The notes beneath the pieces are model-generated. The model searched no databases, was not told the DNA's origin, and saw nothing but the letters and a program-made list of their open reading frames with translations. From JANLTP01 sp031363055 (lineage in GTDB: Bacteria; Pseudomonadota; Gammaproteobacteria; Burkholderiales; Burkholderiaceae_E), in assembly GCA_031363055.1 (NCBI GenBank), contig JANLTP010000098.1, forward strand, positions 1 through 39,183: DNA of 39,183 nucleotides, read 5' to 3'. The stretch's first letter is position 1. The number at the start of each line of letters is the position of its first letter. Positions 14,869 through 23,518 of the stretch are shown here, piece after piece. A program made the translations under genes and the position numbers.

Positions 14869-15872
14869 TTGACGGCGCGAATCTGCTCGATCAGACTGCC
14901 CCACTCCGGAAAATCCTTGTTGACCTGCGCCAGCACCGCGCGCCGAAACGCCTCGATATCAAGCCCATCCTTCGCTTCCACGAAGGTCATGCCCTTGGCT
15001 TCCAGATCCTTGCGGTATTTGGCCGAGGTGTCGCGATCCCAATCCAGCGTTTTCAGGCCGACCTCGGCCATCGTATCCTCGATGATCTTCCGGTCGGCTG
15101 CCGGAATGCCCTGCCAGATCCGTTCGTTGACGAAGACCGACAGTACCGACTGCATGTGATCGGTCATCATCACGAACTTCTGCACTTCATACAGCTTCAG
15201 ATTGAAGATATTGGGCAGTGGGTTTTCCTGGCCGACCACAAGACCGGTCGCCAGCGCGGTTGCCAACTCCGACACTTCGACCGGCGTCGCAACGGCACCC
15301 ATGCCGGTCAGCATCGAGGACCAGAGCTTGATCGGGACGCCGCGATACTTCTTGCCCGCCATGTCCTTGGGGCTCAGAACCTTTTCCTTCGAAGTCAGTT
15401 CGCGAGTGCCTTGAAACAGGCTACCAATGATGCGCATGCCGCCCCGCTCGATCAGTTGCTTGTTGATCTCCTGCAAGGCCGGCGACAAACGAGCGTCGGT
15501 TGCGCGCATGCTGTGCGCCGCGTCGCGGTAGACGAACGGGGTGTTGAACACGGCCGTGTTCGGCAGAATCTTGCCGAGCGAGCCAAAGTCGTGATGACCC
15601 ATCGCAATGGCACCGGATTTCACTCCATCGACCATCTCGCCGACACCGCCCAACTGCGAATTGGCGAACACCTGTATCTCGACACGCCCGGCGGTCCGCT
15701 CCTTAACCAGCTTGGCGACTTCGTCGGCATACTGGGTTTGCGGCGCATTGGCGACGCCGACGTGGGCGTATCGCAGCTTGATTTGGGCGCTGGCAGCACC
15801 GGCGAACGAAGCGGCAATGAGGCCCGCAGTGACGATCAATGCGGTCAGCGGCTTGATTGGAAACAGGATCAT
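14865..15872 (-). CDS. dctP: TRAP transporter periplasmic solute-binding protein DctP
   Basis: The ATG at 15872 follows AAAGGAG and opens a clear signal peptide ending AGAASA, giving 335 residues. DctP family features are IKLRYAHVGVANAPQTQYAD, RTAGRVEIQVFANSQLGGVG, and the organic-acid-binding segment with Arg in ELTSKEKVLSPKDMAGKKYR followed by GVPIKLW. It binds a carboxylate ligand in the periplasm and hands it to DctQM. The acid-sugar enzymes around it suggest a C4 sugar acid or a related carboxylate, but the ligand cannot be read from sequence. Confidence 0.92.
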   Translation of the reverse strand: MILFPIKPLTALIVTAGLIAASFAGAASAQIKLRYAHVGVANAPQTQYADEVAKLVKERTAGRVEIQVFANSQLGGVGEMVDGVKSGAIAMGHHDFGSLGKILPNTAVFNTPFVYRDAAHSMRATDARLSPALQEINKQLIERGGMRIIGSLFQGTRELTSKEKVLSPKDMAGKKYRGVPIKLWSSMLTGMGAVATPVEVSELATALATGLVVGQENPLPNIFNLKLYEVQKFVMMTDHMQSVLSVFVNERIWQGIPAADRKIIEDTMAEVGLKTLDWDRDTSAKYRKDLEAKGMTFVEAKDGLDIEAFRRAVLAQVNKDFPEWGSLIEQIRAVK

Positions 15873-15916
15873 GGAGTTCTCCTTTGGGTTTGCGGGCAAG
15901 ACAGTTTTAGTTATCG

Positions 15917-16816
15917 CTAGAGGACTTTTTGCTGCGGGATGATTCGTTCTTCGTAAAGCTTGAACACTGCGGCAGTATCCAATTCGGCATGGCCCTGTTC
16001 AATGAGCTTGCGATACATCGACAACGCAGTGCCAAGCATCGGCGTCGGCGTGCCGAGCCGTTGCGCATACGTAGCAACCATCTCAAGATCCTTTCGCAAC
16101 TGCCTTGCATAGCCTTGAGGTGCGAAGTCGCGTGCCACCATTCGCGGGTACAGCCGTTGCAACAGGCTGCCGTCAGCATGCCCACCGGCCAGGCATTCGG
16201 GCAGGCGCGCCGCATCTATGCCGGCGGCTTCAGCCATAGCGGCCGCTTCGGCCATCACAACGTGAACGCAGCCGACTATTAGCTGGTTGAGCATCTTGGC
16301 CGCCAGACCGCTGCCCACTGCGCCCATGTGGGTGAATCGCGCGGCGATGTCCGCCATCAACGGTCGGACTCTTTCGATGTCAGCAACGGCGCCACCGGCC
16401 ATCACGGTCAGGCTGCCGGAAGCGCTGGCAGGAGGGCCGCCCGACACCGGCGCATCAATCCACGCGCAGCCGGTCTGCGACAGCAGGCGCGCCGCAAATT
16501 CGCGCCCTTGCTCGACCTTGATCGTCGAGAAGTCAATCAACAACTTCGGCGGCTTGAGTCCATGCGCGACGCCTTTGACGCCGAACACGGCGACTTCGAC
16601 GGCTTCCGGTGTCGGCAGGTTGATCAGCACCAAGTCGGCGTCGCGTACCGCTGCCTCGGCAGATGCCGCACCGATTGCGCCGGCCAGACGGGCGCTGTCG
16701 ATCCGCGCCGGCACAATATCGAATACTGTCAGCGGGTAGCCCAGCAAAGCCAGCCGACGGACCATGGGAAGCCCCATCAAACCAACGCCGACATAGGCGA
16801 TTTTTGGCTGGGTCAT
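15917..16816 (-). CDS. NAD(P)-dependent 3-hydroxyisobutyrate dehydrogenase-family oxidoreductase
   Basis: This 299-residue protein has the Rossmann motif GVGLMGLPMVRRL (residues 9-21), the substrate strand DAPVSGGPPASASGSLTVMA, and the catalytic Lys region GLAAKMLNQLIVG, all typical of beta-hydroxyacid dehydrogenases. In acid-sugar loci a member of this family (LtnD/DtnD) oxidises C2 of threonate or erythronate before phosphorylation. It starts three bases after the amidohydrolase stop and precedes dctP by 44 bases. The exact substrate is inferred from context. Confidence 0.88.
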   Translation of the reverse strand: MTQPKIAYVGVGLMGLPMVRRLALLGYPLTVFDIVPARIDSARLAGAIGAASAEAAVRDADLVLINLPTPEAVEVAVFGVKGVAHGLKPPKLLIDFSTIKVEQGREFAARLLSQTGCAWIDAPVSGGPPASASGSLTVMAGGAVADIERVRPLMADIAARFTHMGAVGSGLAAKMLNQLIVGCVHVVMAEAAAMAEAAGIDAARLPECLAGGHADGSLLQRLYPRMVARDFAPQGYARQLRKDLEMVATYAQRLGTPTPMLGTALSMYRKLIEQGHAELDTAAVFKLYEERIIPQQKVL

Positions 16817-16819
16817 CGC

Positions 16820-17716
16820 TCAGTTGAGCCGGTAAAGGCGCTGCGCGTTGATGCGAAACAACGCACCTCGTTCGGCATCGGAAAATTCGCGAGTGATAAG
16901 GTCGAATCCTTCAAAAATGGTACCGAATGAAGCCGTCAAACGATCCACCGGAAAATTGCTGGCGAACATCGCGCGCTCAATGCCAAATAGATCCAGGGTC
17001 GTCATGACGATGTCGCGATTCGAAGCCACGGTCCACGGCAGACCTGCCTGTCCGATGCCGGAAATCTTGATGGCAATGTTCGGGCAATCGGCGACCAAAC
17101 GCATGGCCTGCTTCCAGCCAGCGATGCCCGCAGGACTTCGGTCAGCCGGCATGCCGGTGTGATTGATGATGATCCGGGTATCAGCGAAGTCACGCGCCAG
17201 CCTGGCCGCTTCATGCAGATGCCACCACGGCGTTTGCAATTCGAAGTGAAGATCGAGCGAGCTCAGGCAGCCATAGCCTCGGCGCCAGTTTGAATCCAGC
17301 ATGCCGCCCGGAGCACCGTCGTTCGGCCCCGGATTTGCGCGCGGCTTGTGCCGTACCCCGCGCACGAACGGCCAAGCCGCAGCTTGATGCAGCACAGTGG
17401 TGCAATGCTCCGCGTCGAGCCAGGCCTGGGCAATCGCGACGCTCGGCAAACCGGTGGTCCGACGCAGTTGGTCAACATAGATCATCTCGCCGGCCGGATC
17501 TCGAGGGTCCCATTCGGTCTCGATATAGACCGTCTGCTCAATGTGCAGCGGTGCGGCTTCGGCGAGATAGTCAGCCGGAGAATAGACGCGCCGCAGCGTC
17601 GAGTAATCACCATAGCGAAAGGCGATCGGCGGATCGTCGCGCAGCCACGGGTGATAGTTGACCAGCGGATCCCAAAAATGCTGATGGGCATCGACTAACG
17701 GAAAGTCCAGACTCAA
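16820..17716 (-). CDS. Amidohydrolase_2 family metal-dependent hydrolase (lactonase-like)
   Basis: This TIM-barrel hydrolase has FPLVDAHQHFWDPLVNYHPW at its start (HxH metal pair), ADTRIIINHTGMPADRSPAG in the middle and FASNFPVDRLTASFGTIFEG at the end. Such proteins resemble 2-pyrone-4,6-dicarboxylate lactonase and sugar lactonases. The start is uncertain. The core begins just after a TTG at 17716 (298 residues); an ATG at 17776 is in frame but would run through the palindrome that probably controls the operon. It is the first gene of the operon, so it may open a lactone before the dehydrogenase acts. Confidence 0.82.
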   Translation of the reverse strand: MSLDFPLVDAHQHFWDPLVNYHPWLRDDPPIAFRYGDYSTLRRVYSPADYLAEAAPLHIEQTVYIETEWDPRDPAGEMIYVDQLRRTTGLPSVAIAQAWLDAEHCTTVLHQAAAWPFVRGVRHKPRANPGPNDGAPGGMLDSNWRRGYGCLSSLDLHFELQTPWWHLHEAARLARDFADTRIIINHTGMPADRSPAGIAGWKQAMRLVADCPNIAIKISGIGQAGLPWTVASNRDIVMTTLDLFGIERAMFASNFPVDRLTASFGTIFEGFDLITREFSDAERGALFRINAQRLYRLN

Positions 17717-17751
17717 GCAGTGTCTCGCAATGATTTGACTTCTTGTAATGC

Positions 17752-17773
17752 ATAATGCGTAATTACGAATTAT
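17752..17773. promoter_or_regulatory. Near-perfect 22-bp palindrome, probable GntR operator
   Basis: The core CGTAATTACG (17758-17767) is a perfect palindrome and extends to ATAAT and ATTAT on each side with only one mismatched pair (17757/17768). It lies in the divergent region between the amidohydrolase operon and the GntR/FCD gene. FadR-type regulators bind palindromes of this size, so it most likely controls both directions. Confidence 0.65.
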
Positions 17774-17851
17774 CATAAGCAGACTTTGAACCAAGGTCAA
17801 GGACAGGTCTGCAACTGGCATGTCAGCAACGAAGCCTCCAACAGGTACGAC

Positions 17852-18532
17852 ATGAACGATCTGTCCATGGATTTGCCGATTGCGCGGACCTCGCTGCATG
17901 GCGAAGTGACTGCTCGCCTGCGCGATTTGATCGTAGAGGGGCGGCTCAAGCCGGGGGAGCGAATCGCTGAACTCGAAGTCGCCAAGACACTCGGGGTATC
18001 GCGTACCCCGGTTCGCGAGGCGCTGAAGGTACTGGCATCCGAGGGTCTGGTCGAGCTACTCCAGCTTCGCGGCGCTGTGGTCAAGGGGTTCACGCCCAAG
18101 GATGCGCGCGACATGCTGGCCATGATTGCGCTGCTGGAACAGCATGCCGGTCGCGCAGCCTGCTCGGCTGACGATGCCGAGATCGACGCGATCATCGCAC
18201 TTCACGAGCGCATGCGTGGGCATTTCGAGCGACGCGAACGTCCGGAATATTTCGCGCTTAACCAGCAGATTCACAACGCGGTTGTCGAGGCCGCACACAA
18301 TGCGACGCTATCGATGTTGCACGGCGTCGTGCGCGCTCGCATGCGGCGGATCCGTTATGTCGGCAACAACAGTCCCGAGAACTGGACCGCCGCCATGGCC
18401 GAGCATGAAGAAATGATTGCCGCCCTTCGGGTGCGCGATGGCGAGCGCCTCGCGCGTGCCATGCATGCCCATCTGGCCAATACCTGGCCTCGGGTTGCAG
18501 CCACCGTGGTCGGACCTGACGACGCGGTCTGA
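17852..18532 (+). CDS. GntR family regulator, FadR/FCD subfamily
   Basis: The protein has 226 residues from the ATG at 17852. The winged helix is LIVEGRLKPGERIAELEVAK and LGVSRTPVREALKVLASEGL, the classic GntR HTH. The C-terminal helical FCD domain follows, with ALLEQHAGRAA, FALNQQIHNAVVEAAHN and the AMAEHEEMIAALR metal-His segment. It is transcribed away from the TRAP/PdxA2 operon and is most likely its ligand-responsive repressor. Confidence 0.93.
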   Translation: MNDLSMDLPIARTSLHGEVTARLRDLIVEGRLKPGERIAELEVAKTLGVSRTPVREALKVLASEGLVELLQLRGAVVKGFTPKDARDMLAMIALLEQHAGRAACSADDAEIDAIIALHERMRGHFERRERPEYFALNQQIHNAVVEAAHNATLSMLHGVVRARMRRIRYVGNNSPENWTAAMAEHEEMIAALRVRDGERLARAMHAHLANTWPRVAATVVGPDDAV

Positions 18533-18533
18533 G

Positions 18534-18836
18534 TTGCGCGCCTGGCCGATCGCACCGACGATGACGCCGATCGTGATGGGCGCGGGGTATCTGGCCGCAA
18601 CCTGGTATTTTTATCGACTGGGCAGCGCAAAACATTGGTTTACCGTGTTCTCTGTTCTGGGCGGTGTTCTGACCTTCACCATCACGATGCTTGTCTCTAC
18701 CCTGCTGCATTGGGAACGTTTCTCGCACGGCAAGTTCACCTGCTGGTTATGGCTGACGGTATACGCATTGTCACCCTTGGCGGTCGACGCCGTGCTCCTG
18801 ATGCATCGCCGGCATCAAGATACGCCGGTGATGGGT
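18534..18836 (+). pseudogene. Remnant of a small integral membrane protein
   Basis: Immediately after the GntR stop, in another frame, the sequence reads as a membrane protein without a start: IVMGAGYLAATWYFYRLG, FSVLGGVLTFTITMLVSTLL, HWERFSHGKFTCWLWLTVYA and then a basic end (LMHRRHQ). It resembles the last helices of hypothetical proteins that carry a WDRFSHG-like loop, a pattern I recall only loosely. The 5' part was probably lost when GntR came to lie next to it. Confidence 0.4.
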
Positions 18837-19118
18837 ACGTCGATCAACGGGGGCGGGCGGGCCGTGTTCGCGTTGGTAGCGCTGGCATTGCCCGGCGCAC
18901 AGGCCGATTTTGTGTCACCCGCAAAGAGGAACGGATTTGCGCTCGCCCTTGAACTCCGGTTACTGATAGAAAAAGCGGCTCGTCGAGCTGCACAAATCCC
19001 AATCCGTGTCGGCAGCGCACCTGATGGACTGTTACCGAGAATGCTGCAATGGTCGCTGAGTCTGGTGGCAGAAATAGGTCGGATAAAAACCTCTCGTCTC
19101 ATGATCTTGTGTCCTTTG
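18837..19118. other. Unassigned stretch
   Basis: The frame from the previous fragment stays open to 19148, but the translation has no recognisable domain, and its reverse shadow does not either. I see no RNA gene or clear terminator here. Confidence 0.5.
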
Positions 19119-20273
19119 CTACGCTTTGTCACCTTTTATCTGGCTTGACCGCATCACCGCACAAATGCGCTCCAGCAACATCTCAGTCGAACCGTCGACA
19201 AAGCCTGCCACCCGCGCGCCCATCAGATGCCGGGCAAACGGGTAATGCTCAAGCAGACCTTCTGCGCCCATGGCCTGGGCCAGGATCGGCAATTGGCGAT
19301 CGGCCATGCGGGTCGCCAAAAGTTTGGTCTGCGCCGCAGCAAGCTGCGCATCGGCATTGGTGTCGATTAACGAGGCGGCATGCTCGACCATCAGCCGGCA
19401 AGCCGCCAGTTCGCTGGCGGCCTCGGCCAAACGCCAGCGCCAGCCCTGATGATCGGCCAGGGCCTTACCGAAGCTGTTGCGCTGTTCTCCATATTCACTG
19501 ACCACGCGCAGCGCTTCGCCGACCATGCCGCAACTCATCGCAGCGATGTAGGTGCGCGCGCCGTTGATCGAGCCCAGCGCCGCCTTGAAGGCTTGCCCCG
19601 GTGGGTGCAGCATTTCGTCGGCACGCGCAAAGTAGTCGACGAGATTGAAGCCGCCGGTTCCGATCGTGTGCTGGCCGCCCAACTGGAACGCGGGTTGCCG
19701 CACAAAGCCGGCGCGGGTGCCGTCGACGACAAAGCAGGCGATGCCGCGACCGCCCGACCCCGGCTCGGTTTGTGCGTACAGAATCACCACATCGGCCTGC
19801 GCAGCGTTGGTGATCCAGGCTTTGGCGCCATGGAGCTTCCAGCCGCCGTCGCATCGCGTCGCCTGCGTGGTGATCGCCGCGAAGTCAGAACCGGCGCCAG
19901 GCTCGGTCAACGCGGTGCAACCGAAACGAATGCCTGCGATGATGTCTGGCAGGTAACGCGCCGCGATGTGTGCTGGCGCATCGCGGGCGAGTTTGGCCGC
20001 GACATTCTGGGTGTTCACCAGCGACATCGCAAAGCCGAAATCACCGGCCGCAAGAACTTCGGTCAGCCGCGCCTTGCAGGCAAACGACATGCCGAGCCCG
20101 CCTTGGCTGACCGGCACTTGAACCCGGGTGAGCCCGATGGCGGCAGCCGCCAGCACGCCCTCGTGGCCGACGCGTCGCTCCCGTTCCCAGCGCGCCGCAT
20201 TCGGAATGACAATCTCACGATTCAGTTTTTCGGCCGAGGCGAGCAAGTCGAGTTCGGCGTTGGTCAGTGTCAT
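19119..20273 (-). CDS. Acyl-CoA dehydrogenase family protein
   Basis: This 384-residue protein starts at the ATG at 20273. FAD/acyl-CoA features are TALTEPGAGSDFAAITTQAT, WKLHGAKAWITNAAQADVVI, GEQRNSFGKALADHQGWRWR and the C-terminal FVDGSTEMLLERICA. In the position where medium-chain enzymes have the catalytic Glu (a sequence like YEGTxE) this protein has Asp (VDGSTE), so the base may be Asp or placed elsewhere. It oxidises an acyl-CoA at C2-C3. It is divergent from an MFS gene 83 bases away; the two may share a promoter region. Confidence 0.88.
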   Translation of the reverse strand: MTLTNAELDLLASAEKLNREIVIPNAARWERERRVGHEGVLAAAAIGLTRVQVPVSQGGLGMSFACKARLTEVLAAGDFGFAMSLVNTQNVAAKLARDAPAHIAARYLPDIIAGIRFGCTALTEPGAGSDFAAITTQATRCDGGWKLHGAKAWITNAAQADVVILYAQTEPGSGGRGIACFVVDGTRAGFVRQPAFQLGGQHTIGTGGFNLVDYFARADEMLHPPGQAFKAALGSINGARTYIAAMSCGMVGEALRVVSEYGEQRNSFGKALADHQGWRWRLAEAASELAACRLMVEHAASLIDTNADAQLAAAQTKLLATRMADRQLPILAQAMGAEGLLEHYPFARHLMGARVAGFVDGSTEMLLERICAVMRSSQIKGDKA

Positions 20274-20356
20274 GGGTTCACGAACTTTCTGATTGAAGAA
20301 CGGATGATCCAATGGTAAGCGTTGGCGCTAAACTGAGGGCACCAAGGAAAACCTGC

Positions 20357-21586
20357 ATGCCAAGCAAATACGGTTGGGTCATTGTCGGCTACGGCGCATT
20401 GGCGACCTGCATCAGTCTTGGATGCCTGATGTCGCTCGGCGTCTTTCTGGTGCCAATGGCGACGTCCACCGGCTGGACGCGTGCCGGCATCTCCAGCGCC
20501 GCGACCATTGGTTTTGTTTGCATGGCGCTGGGTTCGATCGCCTTCGGCGCACTCTCGGACAAGTTCGGCACCCGGATCGTCGTGCAGGGCGGCGCACTGC
20601 TGCTCGGAGCCGGGCTGATGCTGGCCAGCCAGATGACCTCGGTGCTGGCGTTCCAATTCGTGTTCGGCATCAGCGTCGGATTTGCCTGCGGCAGTGTCTA
20701 TGTTCCGGTCACCACAGCCGCGGCGTCCTGGTTCACCCGCAACCGCAGTATCGCGGTCGCGCTGGTCTCGGCCGGCATGGGGCTGGGTTCAACCTTGATC
20801 GGGCCCTTGTCGCAGGCGATCATGAACCACTACGACTGGCGGGTCGCGATGTTCTCGCTGTCGTTTCTGGCCTTTGGTGTGATGCTACCCGGCGCTTTCC
20901 TGCTGAGGCCGGCGCCGGCCGCGACCGCCGCCGACCCGGTTGCCGCAGCCGACACCAGCGAGACCTCCACGATGACGGCACGCCAGGCGTTTCGCACGCC
21001 GCAGTTTGCGGCGTTGGCACTCGCCAATTGCGCCTGCTGCATGGCCCATTCGGGGCCGATTTTTCACATGGTGTCGTACGCATCGCTGTGCGGCCTCTCC
21101 AGCATGACGGCGGTCTCGGTGTTCGGCACTGCCGGTCTTGCCGGCGTCGGCGGGCGGCTGCTGCTCGGTGTCGCGGCTGACCGTTTCGGCGCACAGAAAG
21201 TGTTGGTGGCCGGCCTCATCGTGCAGGCCGCGATGATCAGCCTCTACCCGTTGGCGCGCGATGCCGCAAGTCTCTATCTGCTGGCGGTGTTGTTCGGCAT
21301 GGCCTATGGCGGCGTCATGCCCTTGTATGCACTGCTGGTTCGCGAGTTCTTTTCGAGCCGAATCATGGGTACCCTGTTTGGCGCAGTGTCAATGGCGGCA
21401 ACCTTTGGAATGGCGCTGGGCCCGGTAGTGGGCGGCTGGTTGTTTGATCGATTCGGCGGCTATGTCTGGCTGTATATGGCGTCGTGCGGCATTGGAGTGG
21501 CGGCGGTGGCGATTGCGTGTTTGATTCGGCCGCCTCGAGGGTCGGTAACTGGACGCGCAACGGTACTCGCGAGCCCAACCGGATGA
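20357..21586 (+). CDS. MFS transporter (monocarboxylate/oxalate-formate type)
   Basis: The protein has 409 residues from the ATG at 20357, with AAGGA upstream. Twelve hydrophobic helices and the MFS loop GALSDKFGTRIVV between helices 2 and 3 are visible, and a matching GVAADRFGAQK lies between helices 8 and 9. The start YGWVIVGYGALATC resembles the MCT/OxlT-like group. It is likely a carboxylate carrier in the inner membrane. The C-terminal tail (RGSVTGRATVLASPTG) is unstructured. Confidence 0.87.
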   Translation: MPSKYGWVIVGYGALATCISLGCLMSLGVFLVPMATSTGWTRAGISSAATIGFVCMALGSIAFGALSDKFGTRIVVQGGALLLGAGLMLASQMTSVLAFQFVFGISVGFACGSVYVPVTTAAASWFTRNRSIAVALVSAGMGLGSTLIGPLSQAIMNHYDWRVAMFSLSFLAFGVMLPGAFLLRPAPAATAADPVAAADTSETSTMTARQAFRTPQFAALALANCACCMAHSGPIFHMVSYASLCGLSSMTAVSVFGTAGLAGVGGRLLLGVAADRFGAQKVLVAGLIVQAAMISLYPLARDAASLYLLAVLFGMAYGGVMPLYALLVREFFSSRIMGTLFGAVSMAATFGMALGPVVGGWLFDRFGGYVWLYMASCGIGVAAVAIACLIRPPRGSVTGRATVLASPTG

Positions 21587-21750
21587 GCTACTCGTCTTGC
21601 TCCTCAGGCATCCACACTGACGCTTTTCGCGTTCACGCGGACTTCACCTCGTCTTAATGCCCGGTATTTGCGGGGCAGGACACTAGCTGCTTGATGGACT
21701 CCTCGTGAGGTTGTCTGGATGCCGCTGGCGAGTTCGAAGGTACGGTTTCA

Positions 21751-21825
21751 GCATCATGTCGCTGATGGCTTTGGTCAACGTCGTCGCCAACCGCAGGCAG
21801 CCTTTACTCAGATAAGCGGCTCAGA
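21751..21825 (+). repeat. Two-block dispersed repeat, copy 2
   Basis: This copy lies in the 302-base gap between two MFS genes (21587-21888). Block A (21751-21792) and block B (21810-21825) match copy 1 near 11.9-12.0 kb. Both copies of block A begin with ATG and read on as LALVNVVAN or LMALVNVVAN, so a short coding origin is possible. I see no other gene in this gap. Confidence 0.6.
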
Positions 21826-21888
21826 TCAGGCCTGGCTCAGCGCCTTGCCAATTGTTCGAATCGATCACTGCACTAAACTGAATTTACG

Positions 21889-23079
21889 ATGATACGTGGC
21901 TTTGCGATCGCATTTGTTTTGTCCTTCGGGCCCGCAGTGTCGAATTCATTCGCCCGGTTTGCCTATGCGCTGGTGTTACCCGCGATGCGCAGCGAACTCG
22001 GACTGAATTATTCGCAGGCGGGCTGGTTGAACACCGCCAATGCGCTGGGCTATCTGCTGGGTGCCGTGCTGACCCGCCTTTTGCTCCAGCAATGGGGTAA
22101 CCGCCTGCTGTTCTCGGTCGGTATGTTCGTCACCGCGATCGGCATCCTGGCGACCGGTTTCACTGACGATCTGCAGTGGCTGGCATTCGCGCGCATCATT
22201 GCCGGACTGGGCGGCGCGTCGGTGTTCATTTGCGGTGGCGCCTTGTCCGGCAATGTGTTCGCCGACCGACCGGAGCTGGGCACGACCACGATTGCAGTCT
22301 ATTTCGCCGGTGGCGGCATCGGTCTGGTCATTGGTGGCGTCCTGGTGCCCGTGCTGCTCGAGCGCGGCGGCAATAGCGCTTGGCCGTTGGCCTGGATCTG
22401 GTTGGGCATCATCAGCTTGCTGATGGCCATGGCGACGGTTTGGGCAGCCTATCGAATCATCGAGCCGGGTGCTGTGGTCGGCAACGCCAAGGCCGCAATC
22501 GGCGGCGCCAGAACGTCGATCGCGCCCTTCCTCCCGGAACTGTTCGGCTATTTGATGTTCGGACTCGGCTACATCGGTTACATGACCTTTGTCGTGGCCT
22601 GGATGCGCGAATCCGGCGCGCCTGTCGCGATGGTCGTACCGGTGTGGATCGCGCTCGGGCTGGCCACCCTTGTGGCGCCGGCGGTCTGGCGCATACCGTT
22701 GGCGAAATGGTCGGGCGGGCGGCCGATGGCGCTTATCATGGCGGTGCTGGCCGTGGGTGCGCTGTTGCCGTTGCTGGGAACCGGTTATAGCCTCATGATG
22801 TGTTCGGCGGCGCTGTTCGGTGTCGCCATGTTTTCGGTACCGACGTCGATCAGCAGTCTGATCAAACGCTCCTTGCCGAAGCCAGCCTGGGGTTCGGTGA
22901 TGGCAACGTTCACCGTCGTGTTCGCAGCCGGTCAGACGGTTGGCCCGGTAGCGGCCGGCTGGCTGGCCGATCAGTTTTCATCGTTGCGGCCGGGCCTGAC
23001 CGCCTCGGTCGCGGCGTTGGTGTTGGGCGCGCTGGTGGCGCTGTTACAGCGCGACACCACCCTCGACATCAGAACTTGA
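21889..23079 (+). CDS. YbfB/YjiJ family MFS transporter
   Basis: This 396-residue protein has about 12 helices. The family features are NSFARFAYALVLPAMRSELG, YSQAGWLNTANALGYLLGAV and the late GQTVGPVAAGWLADQFSSL. YbfB/YjiJ carriers have no firm substrate. The cupin gene follows 49 bases later on the same strand, so they may form a two-gene unit. Confidence 0.87.
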   Translation: MIRGFAIAFVLSFGPAVSNSFARFAYALVLPAMRSELGLNYSQAGWLNTANALGYLLGAVLTRLLLQQWGNRLLFSVGMFVTAIGILATGFTDDLQWLAFARIIAGLGGASVFICGGALSGNVFADRPELGTTTIAVYFAGGGIGLVIGGVLVPVLLERGGNSAWPLAWIWLGIISLLMAMATVWAAYRIIEPGAVVGNAKAAIGGARTSIAPFLPELFGYLMFGLGYIGYMTFVVAWMRESGAPVAMVVPVWIALGLATLVAPAVWRIPLAKWSGGRPMALIMAVLAVGALLPLLGTGYSLMMCSAALFGVAMFSVPTSISSLIKRSLPKPAWGSVMATFTVVFAAGQTVGPVAAGWLADQFSSLRPGLTASVAALVLGALVALLQRDTTLDIRT

Positions 23080-23128
23080 GTGTGTCATTAAAATTCTTCT
23101 CAATTCAACAATCAATAAAGGATCAATC

Positions 23129-23518
23129 ATGAAAGTATTTCACGCCCGAAGCGAAGGCAAGCCCTCCGAGTTGCGTTCTGAAACGTTCACCGGCACCGTC
23201 TGGGCTGATCCGATCATGCCGGTCACCGACGACGTCATGATTGGAAACGTGTTCTTCTCGCCCGGCGGCCGCACGCACTGGCATTCGCATGAACGCGGGC
23301 AAGTGTTGACGGTCATCGCAGGTTCCGGCTGGATCTGCAAGGGCGGCGAGAAGCCGCAACGGATCATCACCGGCGATATCGTCTGGATCGCTCCGAACGA
23401 GCGGCACTGGCATGGCGCGGATGTCGGGACTTACATGATTCACACCGCCACCACGCTCGGCAAGACCCAGTGGGCGGAGGCCGTGTCGGAGGGTGATTAT
23501 TCAAGCGCACTTGGTTAA
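23129..23518 (+). CDS. Cupin (carboxymuconolactone-decarboxylase-associated type)
   Basis: This 129-residue single-domain beta-barrel protein follows AAAGGATCA. Metal ligands are visible in FSPGGRTHWHSHERGQVL (His50, His52, His54 and Glu55) and in the second motif ERHWHGA. Small cupins of this kind are often fused to or placed beside CMD-like enzymes and aromatic-acid carriers; their reaction is mostly unknown. A fragment of a paralogue lies at 10.9 kb. Its stop codon lies inside the left arm of the 23506 inverted repeat. Confidence 0.85.
   Translation: MKVFHARSEGKPSELRSETFTGTVWADPIMPVTDDVMIGNVFFSPGGRTHWHSHERGQVLTVIAGSGWICKGGEKPQRIITGDIVWIAPNERHWHGADVGTYMIHTATTLGKTQWAEAVSEGDYSSALG

Noticed and set aside
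15156..15920. Plus-strand frame of 254 codons over dctP
   Set aside because: It is an antisense shadow of DctP, which has a signal peptide and family motifs.
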